Source: Bacillota bacterium (GTDB lineage: Bacteria; Bacillota_A; Clostridia; Lachnospirales; Lachnospiraceae). From it: a stretch of DNA of 33,685 nucleotides. This document shows, piece after piece, positions 9,105 to 15,799 of this stretch. A program made the position numbers and the translations under genes. Under the pieces are notes generated by a model, which had not been told where the DNA came from, made no database searches, and saw nothing but the letters and a program-made list of their open reading frames with translations. The stretch covers positions 1-33,685 of the forward strand of contig JAEYMU010000028.1 in NCBI GenBank assembly GCA_023407175.1, written 5' to 3'. The stretch's first letter is position 1; the number at the start of each line of letters is the position of its first letter.

Positions 9105-9938
9105 ATGAAGCAAGTCAAAAAACTCATCATTACCGCTTTGATCTTTATCTTTGTGTTTACCCTGACAGATATACCGTCCATCAGTAACCCTGTTGTTGTA
9201 CAGGCGGCAACGATTAAATTAACTAAAAAAACTCTTACTCTTGAGGTAGGTAAGACCGCAACCTTAAAAGTAACCGGGACTAAGAAAACCGTCAAGTGGT
9301 CCTCCGGCGATAAAACCATAGCAACCGTATCAAGCAAGGGCAAGGTAACGGCAAAGGCTGTCGGAAAAACCAAGATTACTGCAGCGGTAAACGGAAAGAA
9401 ATTATACTGCACCGTTACTGTGAAAGAACCGGCCAATCCGTATCTTGCAAAGGCTCCCTTTAAAGCACAGGAAAAGCAAATCGGGAACATCAACTTTGTA
9501 ATGCCTGCTGATTGGACACTGGATTATGAATTATCCAGTATCGGAATCAGTGCTACCCTGGCCCCGAATGATACCTCCAATCCTTCCAGGATTTCAATTC
9601 AAATCACTCCCTTTACCGGAGAGGTTTCCTACGAGGATCTAAAGGCACAATGTGCCCTGATATACACCCAAAGCTATTTTGAAGCCGTATATAACGCTCA
9701 GGCAGGTGATATGCCCTTTACCATTACCGGTCTGGCATCAAGCGACTTATCCTCATCCTCCGGTAATGTTGTGAAAACAGAATACACCTTTACAGTTGAA
9801 GATATCTCGCTGACACAGCAGGTTTATGATTTCATTCTGGGATCTTTCATAATCGAAATCGCATCCGGCAATGCAAATGGTACTGATCTTTCTTCCATTA
9901 TCGAATATACTATAAATTCTATTATTATTAAGGAATAA
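9105..9938 (+). CDS. secreted protein with bacterial Ig-like (Big_2) domain
   Basis: Exported protein of 277 residues. A signal peptide is clear: MKQVKK, then a hydrophobic core (LIITALIFIFVFTL), with probable cleavage after VVVQA near residue 34. Residues 36-105 form one Big_2 domain (LTLEVGKTATLKVTGTKKTVKWSSGDKTIATVSSKGKVTAKAVGKTKITA), a cell-surface beta-sandwich. The C-terminal part, about 120-277, begins INFVMPADW and ends in a hydrophobic strand; it resembles the PsbP/DcrB-like layout of small secreted proteins but this is a weak guess. AGGAGG at 9093-9098 is 6 nt before the ATG at 9105; an upstream in-frame ATG at 9045 lies inside the promoter. No sortase motif or membrane anchor is seen. 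Confidence 0.85.
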   Translation: MKQVKKLIITALIFIFVFTLTDIPSISNPVVVQAATIKLTKKTLTLEVGKTATLKVTGTKKTVKWSSGDKTIATVSSKGKVTAKAVGKTKITAAVNGKKLYCTVTVKEPANPYLAKAPFKAQEKQIGNINFVMPADWTLDYELSSIGISATLAPNDTSNPSRISIQITPFTGEVSYEDLKAQCALIYTQSYFEAVYNAQAGDMPFTITGLASSDLSSSSGNVVKTEYTFTVEDISLTQQVYDFILGSFIIEIASGNANGTDLSSIIEYTINSIIIKE

Positions 9939-9959
9939 TCATATTTCCTTAGTGGTTTT

Positions 9960-10047
9960 CTTTCAAACTTATACCCCTGCATATCACAAGCTTTGCTTGT
10001 GATACTGCTTTCATAAAGAGTTTGAAAGTGTCCTTTACTTTCAAACT
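9960..10047. repeat. intergenic multi-hairpin element
   Basis: Three copies of one decamer alternate in orientation: CTTTCAAACT at 9960-9969 and 10038-10047, and AGTTTGAAAG at 10019-10028. The middle copy can pair with either neighbour. Pairing 10019-10029 with 10037-10047 is a perfect 11-bp stem. Between the first two copies sits a perfect hairpin, TATCACAAGC with GCTTGTGATA (9982-10004). It may end transcription of the Big_2 gene, but the architecture suggests a structured repeat. Confidence 0.6.
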
Positions 10048-10126
10048 TTGTACTGGACGAAATCAAGGAAAGTAATTATAATATGTTATATGATAAAGCC
10101 TAATCTTACATAAAGGAGCGGTATCA

Positions 10127-10252
10127 ATGGGAAACAGGGATATTAAGAAGGATGTTAAGAAAAAGAAAAAGGCTGATACCGGTGTATTACCGTCATTAAA
10201 GCCCATTATGGCTGAACCTGAATTAGTCAAGAAGCCAAAGAAAAAAGCATAA
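10127..10252 (+). CDS. lysine-rich microprotein, 41 residues
   Basis: A small frame with AAGGAG 8 nt before its ATG. The product is strongly basic: MGNRDIKKDVKKKKKAD, a short middle containing VLPSLKPIMAEPELV, and a KKPKKKA end. It has no hydrophobic segment, so a cytoplasmic, possibly nucleic-acid-associated role is conceivable, but nothing shows it. I recall similar short proteins starting MGNRD and carrying PEL plus a basic tail in Lachnospiraceae, which supports it as a real conserved gene; that is memory, not a search. A perfect 25-bp hairpin follows 31 nt downstream. Confidence 0.65.
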   Translation: MGNRDIKKDVKKKKKADTGVLPSLKPIMAEPELVKKPKKKA

Positions 10253-10283
10253 TATGGCAAGCTCACAGGGGCTGTGGCAAAAT

Positions 10284-10340
10284 TAACAGATACCGGCGGT
10301 TGTGTTTGAAGTTTACAAACACAACCGCCGGTATCTGTTA
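10284..10340. terminator. perfect 25-bp stem-loop
   Basis: The stem pairs 10284-10308 with 10316-10340 without a mismatch around a 7-nt loop. It follows the microprotein gene and lies downstream of the convergent histidine kinase gene, so termination in both directions is the simplest reading. The flanking T-runs are weak in both directions. Confidence 0.7.
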
Positions 10341-10406
10341 TAATAACTATCCATTATCCTCTTTATAAAGTCAATCTCGGCTTTAACTGATAGAAATCAC
10401 TTTATA

Positions 10407-10432
10407 ACAGTTCAGCCTATCGGCTAAACTGT
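10407..10432 (-). terminator. stem-loop after the histidine kinase gene
   Basis: ACAGTTCAGCC pairs with GGCTAAACTGT (one C-A mismatch) around a 4-nt loop, a few bases past the kinase stop codon. The T-tract on minus is weak, so it may be a 3'-protecting hairpin rather than a terminator. Confidence 0.5.
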
Positions 10433-10436
10433 AACA

Positions 10437-11342
10437 TCACTTTCTTTCCGGCCAGCTAAGCTCTATTACAAACATATACTCTTCAAAGTAGGCTTCAATC
10501 GTTCCCTTCATCTTCTGCACCAGAAGCTTTGTTATAGTAAGTCCAAGCCCGGAGCTTCCCTGGCTGCGGGAACTGTCCCCGGTATAAAAACGATCAAAAA
10601 TCCGGGATAACTCCTCCTCTGATATCGTATCTCTATCGTTCATAAATTTAATATGACAGCTGCCGTCTTTTACATATTGCTTGATTATAAATCTGCCCCT
10701 TGCATACTTGATAGCATTCTGAATCAGATTATTCAGGATACGGTTCAGCTGTATTTTATCTGCAGCTATAACGCAGGAGCCTTCCTCCAGCTCAATTTCA
10801 ACCTGTATATTCTTATTCTCAAATTCATGATAATAGGCCACTGCGGCCTCACTAACAATATTCTGTACGGAAACTGCCTCCAGCAGGAACGGATAATCCT
10901 CTCCCTCAATTCTTGATATTTCATAAAAATCCTGTACAAACCCCTGTAATATCCTGGCACGTTTTCGGATAATATCAAGATACTCTTCCCGCTCCTCTCC
11001 GGTAACATCCTTCTCCTTGATCAATTCGACATACCCTATAATCGAGGTTAGGGGCGTTCTTAGATCATGGGAGATATTCTCGATTTCCTGTCTGATCTGC
11101 GTTTCTCTGTGCTGGTATACGATTCTTTCCTGCTGCCTTGCCTGATAGATCCGGTTAATTCGCCGTAGAAGCTCTTCCAGTCTGTAGTTAATGGAAAAGG
11201 TTTTCAATTGACGGTTACTCCCCGGATTTTTTTCAATCTCGTCCATTTGAATGCAGGTGTGCTTTAGGGCATGATGAAGGAACCAAAGCTGAACGAATAA
11301 AAATATCGTTATGATAAATAAAGCAATACACAAAAACAGCAT
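10437..11342 (-). CDS. sensor histidine kinase
   Basis: Membrane-bound kinase of 301 residues, the sensor partner of the OmpR-type regulator encoded at 13219-13917. One N-terminal membrane helix (residues 2-22) leads into a short linker. The dimerisation helix carries the phospho-accepting His92 (ENISHDLRTPLTS). The ATP-binding domain has an N box (NRILNNLIQNAIKY), an F box (FDRFYTGD) and a G box (GSSGLGLTI). There is almost no extracellular domain, as in kinases that sense the membrane or an associated transporter. GGGAGG lies about 9 nt before the ATG. It is the last gene of the module, after the ABC permease, with an 18-bp palindrome in the gap. Confidence 0.9.
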   Translation of the reverse strand: MLFLCIALFIITIFLFVQLWFLHHALKHTCIQMDEIEKNPGSNRQLKTFSINYRLEELLRRINRIYQARQQERIVYQHRETQIRQEIENISHDLRTPLTSIIGYVELIKEKDVTGEEREEYLDIIRKRARILQGFVQDFYEISRIEGEDYPFLLEAVSVQNIVSEAAVAYYHEFENKNIQVEIELEEGSCVIAADKIQLNRILNNLIQNAIKYARGRFIIKQYVKDGSCHIKFMNDRDTISEEELSRIFDRFYTGDSSRSQGSSGLGLTITKLLVQKMKGTIEAYFEEYMFVIELSWPERK

Positions 11343-11373
11343 TCCAGCATTCCTCCCAGGAGTAACCGTTATC

Positions 11374-11391
11374 TTAAGAAAGCTTTCTTAA
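11374..11391. promoter_or_regulatory. perfect 18-bp palindrome between permease and kinase genes
   Basis: TTAAGAAAGCTTTCTTAA is a perfect dyad in the 56-nt gap between the permease stop and the kinase start. It could be a regulator operator for an internal promoter or a weak hairpin tuning kinase expression. It is seen directly; its function is inference. Confidence 0.45.
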
Positions 11392-11398
11392 AACTAAA

Positions 11399-12178
11399 TT
11401 ATTTAATCTCCCTTTTCCTGTAAATAAGATATCCAATGACGGTAATTAATATCAACTGCACCATTCCGGCAATCCAGTAATTATAATATCCGGCATTCCC
11501 TTCCCATTGAAGAACAATATCAAAGGGCTCCTCCTTCATACTAATATTATTGATCAAATTCCACGGCAATATCTCCGCCAGCTTATGGAATAATTCAAAT
11601 TTCATTCCCATCATTGAGCTGATAATCGGAATTGCGAACAGGATAAGGGCATCAAAACCAATTGCCCCGGCAGTCCCCTCCATAATAAAGGCAAAGCAAT
11701 TTACAACTGCAAGAACATAAAGGAGAAGGGGAAGGCTGGCTAAAAACATCCTTATTAATACACTTAATTCATGCATATGGGAATTTTCCAGCAGAAGATA
11801 TGCACTTGCCACATGAAAGGCGGTTATGATTGCAAAGGCGACAATTGCGTATACGATTTCTACAAACAGCTTCCCAAAATAGATGGTACTTCTTGAAATA
11901 CCATAGGATACGCTGTTTTTCATGGTGTGATTTCCATATTCATTACCAAAAATTATAGTGGCAACTGCGATACTGAGAATAAATACCATGGCAAAGCTTG
12001 ACATAAAATTTACGATTGAAAAAAAGGTATTTGCATATCCGAAGGTCGGTTCGGAATATTTAACTGCCGCCAGGAGAATGTTGGAGCTGGCTAAAAGGGC
12101 GGAACAGATGATTATGAACAAATAAGTTGATTTATTATGCAGGATACGATAAAATTCACTCTTCACATAACTAAGCAT
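11399..12178 (-). CDS. ABC-2 type transporter permease
   Basis: Membrane permease of 259 residues with about six hydrophobic segments (near residues 18-40, 52-80, 105-130, 140-165, 172-190 and 232-252). It is typical of ABC-2 permeases paired with bacitracin/lantibiotic-type ATPases (opening MLSYVKSEFYRILHNKSTYLF). It starts 8 nt inside the ATPase gene, so the two are translationally coupled and form one transporter. The neighbouring two-component system suggests export of, or protection from, a membrane-active compound; the substrate is unknown. Confidence 0.85.
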   Translation of the reverse strand: MLSYVKSEFYRILHNKSTYLFIIICSALLASSNILLAAVKYSEPTFGYANTFFSIVNFMSSFAMVFILSIAVATIIFGNEYGNHTMKNSVSYGISRSTIYFGKLFVEIVYAIVAFAIITAFHVASAYLLLENSHMHELSVLIRMFLASLPLLLYVLAVVNCFAFIMEGTAGAIGFDALILFAIPIISSMMGMKFELFHKLAEILPWNLINNISMKEEPFDIVLQWEGNAGYYNYWIAGMVQLILITVIGYLIYRKREIK

Positions 12179-13094
12179 TGGCAGAACCTCCTACTAATTG
12201 AATAAAATAATTTTCCAGATTGATATCCTTCACCATCAATTGATTTAATGCAATTCCGTTGGTAACAGCCAGCTCACTGATTTTCGACGGCTGCTCCAGA
12301 TAATCATAGATATGAAGAGAATAATCCGGTGTTATCTTATAGGAGGTGCAACCCAGCTTCTGCTCCAACAGGGCTGCCATCTGCTCTACCTTATCTACTT
12401 TAAGCTCCAGATACTTATTACATTCCCTGGATAATTCCTCCGAAGTCAGCTGCTTAAGCAGATTACCATTTTCAATGAAGCCGTAGCTGGTTACCAGATT
12501 GGACAGCTCAGCCAGAATATGGCTGGAGATCAGGATGGTAATATTCTTTTCCTGATTCAGCTTAATCATAAGATTACGGATTTCTACGATTCCAAAGGGA
12601 TCTAGTCCGTTAATCGGCTCATCCAGCAGCAAAAGCTCCGGCTTATTCATCAGTGCCAGTGCCAAACCCAGCCTTTGCTTCATTCCAAGGGAAAAGCTTT
12701 TATATTTCTTTTTTCCGGTATCAGCAAGCCCTACCTCCTGTAAGGCCTCCTTTACACAATTCTTACCGGGAATTCCTCTTTGAATCCGGTAATATTCCAA
12801 ATTCTGCTCTGCCGACAGATAGGAATAGAAGCTGGGAGTCTCGATGATTGCTCCGATTCTCTTTCTTCCCTGACTTAGTCCTTCCATAGAAGTTTCACCG
12901 TATAAGACAATGCTACCCTCTGTGGAAAAGGCCTGACCGGTCAGCATCCGCAGCAGGGTAGTCTTGCCTGCACCGTTTTTACCTACCAGTCCATAGATCT
13001 CTCCCCGCTTTATCTCCAAATTGACATGATTGACCGCAGTGACCCTGTTATATTTCTTTGTAAGATTATTTGTTGCTAATATTACCTCACGCAC
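12171..13094 (-). CDS. ABC transporter ATP-binding protein (BcrA-like)
   Basis: ATPase of 307 residues. Walker A is GKNGAGKT (38-45), the signature is SLGMKQR (about 135-141), Walker B is ELLLLDEP with the D-loop NGLDP, and the switch His is in ISSHIL. The C-terminal extension of about 90 residues is usual for BcrA-type drug and peptide exporters. The start is a GTG at 13094 preceded by AAAGGAG. It pairs with the overlapping permease gene. A 124-nt gap separates it from the response regulator gene upstream, long enough for its own regulated promoter. Confidence 0.9.
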   Translation of the reverse strand: MREVILATNNLTKKYNRVTAVNHVNLEIKRGEIYGLVGKNGAGKTTLLRMLTGQAFSTEGSIVLYGETSMEGLSQGRKRIGAIIETPSFYSYLSAEQNLEYYRIQRGIPGKNCVKEALQEVGLADTGKKKYKSFSLGMKQRLGLALALMNKPELLLLDEPINGLDPFGIVEIRNLMIKLNQEKNITILISSHILAELSNLVTSYGFIENGNLLKQLTSEELSRECNKYLELKVDKVEQMAALLEQKLGCTSYKITPDYSLHIYDYLEQPSKISELAVTNGIALNQLMVKDINLENYFIQLVGGSANA

Positions 13095-13218
13095 CTTTTT
13101 ACTCCTTTCAAGCTTTATATACTTTTGGCACTTTGTTTTCCGTTGCTACAGTAAAGTATACCCTCACAGCTTTAACAAGTACTTAATAAAGTTTAAAGAA
13201 AGTATAAAGATGCAGAAA
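13095..13218 (-). promoter_or_regulatory. candidate regulated promoter region of the ABC-kinase genes
   Basis: Read on minus, this gap holds TATACT with no good -35 at 17 nt. Upstream of it are repeated CTTTAAA / CTTTATTAAG / GTTAAAG words. That pattern fits a promoter that depends on an activator such as the adjacent OmpR-type regulator, but this is only an inference from layout. Confidence 0.35.
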
Positions 13219-13917
13219 TTATGCATTATCTATTTTAAAGCCGATTCCCCATACCGTTTTGATATAGGATGCCTCATCGTATTCCTTAATCTTCTTCCTG
13301 ATATTGCTCACATGCACATTGATGGTATTGTCCTCACCGTAATAACCGTTCTTCCAGACGTCCTGATATAACTGCTCCTTTGTAAATACCCGGTCCGGAT
13401 ATTGCAGCAGCAGATGTAGAAGGTCAAATTCATAAGCGGTCAGGGTTATGGCTTTACCGCAGACAGTTACCTCTCTGGAAACAGGCTTTAAGACCAGGTT
13501 TTTAAAAGAATAATCCTTTGATGTCTGTCCTGCGCCACCCCCATATCCTGGCTGCCGGCTTCTTCGAAGAAGTGCCTCCACCCGTGCAAGTACCTCCTCA
13601 CGCTCAAAGGGCTTAGTCATATAATCATCCGCACCGTTCTTTAAGGCCTTCACCTTATCCTCCAGAGCTATTCTGGCAGAGATAACAAGGATCGGTGTCT
13701 GGCTGCTCTTTCGTATTTCCCCAATTAATTCTTCTCCCGTAATTCCCGGCAGCATAAGATCCAGTATAATAAGCTCGAAGCTCCCCATTGACAGGAGGAG
13801 CTTTGCCTCTGTCCCGGAATAGGCAGAGGTCACCTCATACCGCTCCCGCTCCAGATATCTGCGCAGAATCCGATTAATGTCATTGTCATCCTCTACTACC
13901 AATATTTTTGTCTGCAC
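13219..13917 (-). CDS. OmpR/PhoB-family response regulator
   Basis: Two-domain transcription regulator of 232 residues. The receiver domain shows the acidic pair EDD (9-11), the phospho-acceptor Asp in LIILDLMLPG (about 53) and the conserved Lys in MTKPF. A winged-helix DNA-binding domain fills the C-terminal 95 residues (LTAYEFDLLHLLLQYPDRVFTKEQLYQ, then NTINVHVSNIRKKI). The start is a GTG at 13917 behind GGGGAGGGG; a nearby ATG is out of frame. Its likely partner is the kinase at 10437, and its likely target is the transporter between them. It begins 17 nt after the YdcF-like gene stops, suggesting a shared transcript. Confidence 0.92.
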   Translation of the reverse strand: MQTKILVVEDDNDINRILRRYLERERYEVTSAYSGTEAKLLLSMGSFELIILDLMLPGITGEELIGEIRKSSQTPILVISARIALEDKVKALKNGADDYMTKPFEREEVLARVEALLRRSRQPGYGGGAGQTSKDYSFKNLVLKPVSREVTVCGKAITLTAYEFDLLHLLLQYPDRVFTKEQLYQDVWKNGYYGEDNTINVHVSNIRKKIKEYDEASYIKTVWGIGFKIDNA

Positions 13918-13934
13918 CCCATTTCCCCTCCCCT

Positions 13935-14618
13935 CTATTTATCATTCGTGACATCACCGTTTCCGTTTACTGGAATCGCCTCTCCAAGGTAAGTTGGCTC
14001 CGGTTTTGCCAGAACATAGAAGAAATCCTTCACTCTTGCAAGTATCTCCCTAAAATCACGCTTGGCTTGTCCCGCATAGCTTCGTGGATTGGAGGAAACT
14101 CCGTATACTGTAAGTCCCAGGCCCTTACCGTCATACAAGGCCCGGTACATATGGTAATTCTGGGTTACAATAACAACCTGGTCCGCCTGAAAGATATCGC
14201 GGGCCCGGTACAAGCTTTCATAGGTGGAAAAACCCGCATGATCCATGAAAATATCCTCAGACGGTATACCTGCATCAATGGCATACTGCTTCATGGTATT
14301 GACCTCATCATATTCCACTCTTCCATGATCACCACTCATAAGCAACCGATCCGATACACCTGCCCGGTACAATTCAATTCCCAGCTCCAGACGATCCTCC
14401 AGCATTAGGGTGGGCCTGTCTCCATACACCCCGGCTCCCAGAATAAGAATACAATCCACACCTTCCAGCTCCTTTGCCTCATCAAAGGTGATTATCCGGT
14501 TTTTCACAGCTTCCTTAACATAGGTATTGATCACTGCGAGAGACAGCGCTCCTGCAATTCCAAGACACAGAAATACTATAAGAAAAGGCTTTATTCTTCT
14601 TATTATTTTATTCATCAT
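13935..14618 (-). CDS. YdcF/SanA-like DUF218 membrane protein
   Basis: Protein of 227 residues with a single N-terminal membrane helix (about residues 11-32) and a DUF218 domain. The domain's hallmarks are ILILGAGVYGDRPT, the LEDRLELGIELYRAG helix, LLMSGDHG, and the NTMKQYAIDAGIP and VIVTQNYHMYRAL segments. SanA and YdcF relatives are linked to envelope integrity and vancomycin sensitivity in other bacteria; the biochemical role is not settled. The ATG at 14618 has GGAGGGGAG 8 nt upstream; a start at 14648 would run through that site. Sitting just upstream of the two-component/ABC genes, it fits an envelope-stress module. Confidence 0.88.
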   Translation of the reverse strand: MMNKIIRRIKPFLIVFLCLGIAGALSLAVINTYVKEAVKNRIITFDEAKELEGVDCILILGAGVYGDRPTLMLEDRLELGIELYRAGVSDRLLMSGDHGRVEYDEVNTMKQYAIDAGIPSEDIFMDHAGFSTYESLYRARDIFQADQVVIVTQNYHMYRALYDGKGLGLTVYGVSSNPRSYAGQAKRDFREILARVKDFFYVLAKPEPTYLGEAIPVNGNGDVTNDK

Positions 14619-14663
14619 ATGTATCAGCTCCCCTCCTGCTATACACAAATCATACCAGTACTA

Positions 14664-14711
14664 CCCTGCGCAAATATCAGGCACTGAATATCAAGCGATA
14701 TCTGCGCAGGG
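14664..14711. repeat. 15-bp inverted repeat upstream of the YdcF-like gene
   Basis: CCCTGCGCAAATATC at 14664-14678 pairs with 14697-14711 with one mismatch around an 18-nt loop. Read on minus, a TGGTATGAT box (extended -10, 14649-14654 with its TGG) lies just downstream of this dyad, so it may also act as an operator for the YdcF-regulator genes. The rest of 14712-14845 holds a 21-nt word at 14740-14760 also found near the start of the window. Confidence 0.5.
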
Positions 14712-14845
14712 CAGCACTAGGCAAATGCAAGACCCATACTGTTTCGCGATTGCCTGCCTATTGTTCTATTTCTATCAATCTTAACGATTTTCCTGGACAT
14801 ATATCTTCATTTTTATTGACCCCATGCTTTATTTATCCGAACAGA

Positions 14846-15463
14846 TTATATTCTGACTCCCAGCTCCCGCAAATCCTCCTTCATCTGTTCAAAGGATTTC
14901 ACCTGTATGGTATGAAAACCAAAGGGCTTGGCCCCCTCAAGATTTTGTGGAAGATCATCCAAAAATACCGCGTTTGCCGGGTTAATTCGGTACTTATGTA
15001 TTAACGCCTCATAAATTTCCGGCTCCGGCTTGATGCGATTTATCTCATAGGAGATAATTCCCCCGTCGACATACTTCATAAATTGAAAATACTCCCTATC
15101 CAATTCAAAATGACTTTTTGCAAAGTTGGACAGCAGATAAACCTGATAGCCCCGCTCCTTTAACTGACGGAGCAAATCCGCAGAATAATCAAATTCCTTT
15201 ACCACCTGGAGCAAATCCGCAAAAAATCTGCGTATTTCCTTTTCAACCTCCGGTTCCTGGATGCAGCATTGCTCTACCATTTCCTCGTCAATATCACCCC
15301 GGTCCCATTTGCTCCAAAGCTCATTCAAAACAGTAGCCTTACTGATCTTATGAATAACCTCCTCGGAATATCCGCAGTCCTCAAGATAGGCCCTCCACCG
15401 AAAATCAATAAGTACATTTCCAATATCAAATATAATTGTAGTAATCTCTGTTGTCCGCTCCAT
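14846..15463 (-). CDS. HAD-superfamily hydrolase, YihX-like
   Basis: Phosphatase-type HAD protein of 205 residues. Motif I is FDIGNVLIDF with the nucleophile Asp13 in the D-x-G-N form usual for YihX-like enzymes, which dephosphorylate sugar phosphates such as glucose-1-phosphate in E. coli. Motif II is VYLLSNF, the motif III Lys is probably in NRIKPEPEIYEAL, and motif IV is VFLDDLPQNLEGA. The cap is a small helical insert (residues 20-80). The ATG at 15463 is favoured because GGAG lies 6 nt upstream; the ATG at 15475 has none. It appears monocistronic. The substrate is not determinable. Confidence 0.88.
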   Translation of the reverse strand: MERTTEITTIIFDIGNVLIDFRWRAYLEDCGYSEEVIHKISKATVLNELWSKWDRGDIDEEMVEQCCIQEPEVEKEIRRFFADLLQVVKEFDYSADLLRQLKERGYQVYLLSNFAKSHFELDREYFQFMKYVDGGIISYEINRIKPEPEIYEALIHKYRINPANAVFLDDLPQNLEGAKPFGFHTIQVKSFEQMKEDLRELGVRI

Positions 15464-15495
15464 GTTGATCTCCATTCTGTCAATCGTCTGACGAC

Positions 15496-15501
15496 ATTAT
15501 A
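15496..15501 (-). promoter_or_regulatory. extended -10 promoter of the HAD hydrolase gene
   Basis: On minus the sequence reads TGGTATAAT, a perfect -10 with the TGn extension, about 30 nt before the start codon. No good -35 is seen. The box overlaps a dyad, TACCATG with CATGGTA (15500-15520). Confidence 0.55.
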
Positions 15502-15545
15502 CCATGTAGCATCCATGGTATGGCACTCGCTTCGTCCAGTTAGCT

Positions 15546-15668
15546 ACGCAGATTAGGAACTCAAGGACTGTGTCCTTTCGTTCACGTTGCACTTATCCAT
15601 GGATCTCAGGGCATTTATTCAAGCAAGCTTGATAAATGCCCTAAGGTCCATGGACTAATCTGCTTTTC
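15546..15668 (-). repeat. 123-nt structured repeat, copy 1 (candidate small RNA)
   Basis: About 89% identical without gaps to 33563-33685 in opposite orientation. Read on minus it folds as three stems. P1 pairs GCAGATTAG with CTAATCTGC. P2 (15596-15654) is a stem of about 27 bp capped by a G(CUUG)C tetraloop. A 12-nt linker, TAAGTGCAACGT, follows. P3 (15557-15583) pairs GAAC..GTTC around AAGGAC/GTCCTT. A TGATATAAT box ends 6 nt before its first base. No target duplication is seen at its ends. Confidence 0.75.
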
Positions 15669-15674
15669 GTGTAC

Positions 15675-15703
15675 ATTATATCATGGCAGGGTGCTGTTGA
15701 CAA
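15675..15703 (-). promoter_or_regulatory. leftward promoter into repeat copy 1
   Basis: On minus: TTGTCA, a 17-nt spacer, then TGA-TATAAT (15675-15680 is the -10). The predicted start falls at about the first base of the 123-nt element. Its -35 overlaps the -35 of the rightward larE promoter by 5 bp. Confidence 0.6.
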
Positions 15704-15725
15704 AGCTCTTTTTCACGGCTATAAT
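15697..15725 (+). promoter_or_regulatory. consensus sigma-A promoter of larE
   Basis: Perfect TTGACA (15697-15702), a 17-nt spacer and perfect TATAAT (15720-15725). The start would be near 15732, leaving a leader of about 68 nt before larE. Confidence 0.85.
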
Positions 15726-15799
15726 TTGGGTACGGGTTTAAATCCGCAGTTTATCGATAGGATAACAATACTTAGACTTCCAGGTTAAAGGAGATTTTT

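Noticed and set aside
13908..14408. 166-residue frame on plus opposite the YdcF-like gene
   Set aside because: Antisense to a well-supported gene, with no ribosome site or recognisable domain.
15546..15668. MITE interpretation of the 123-nt element
   Set aside because: No target duplication is seen at copy 1, and the linker is conserved exactly between copies. It remains possible because the 3' flank of copy 2 is outside the window.
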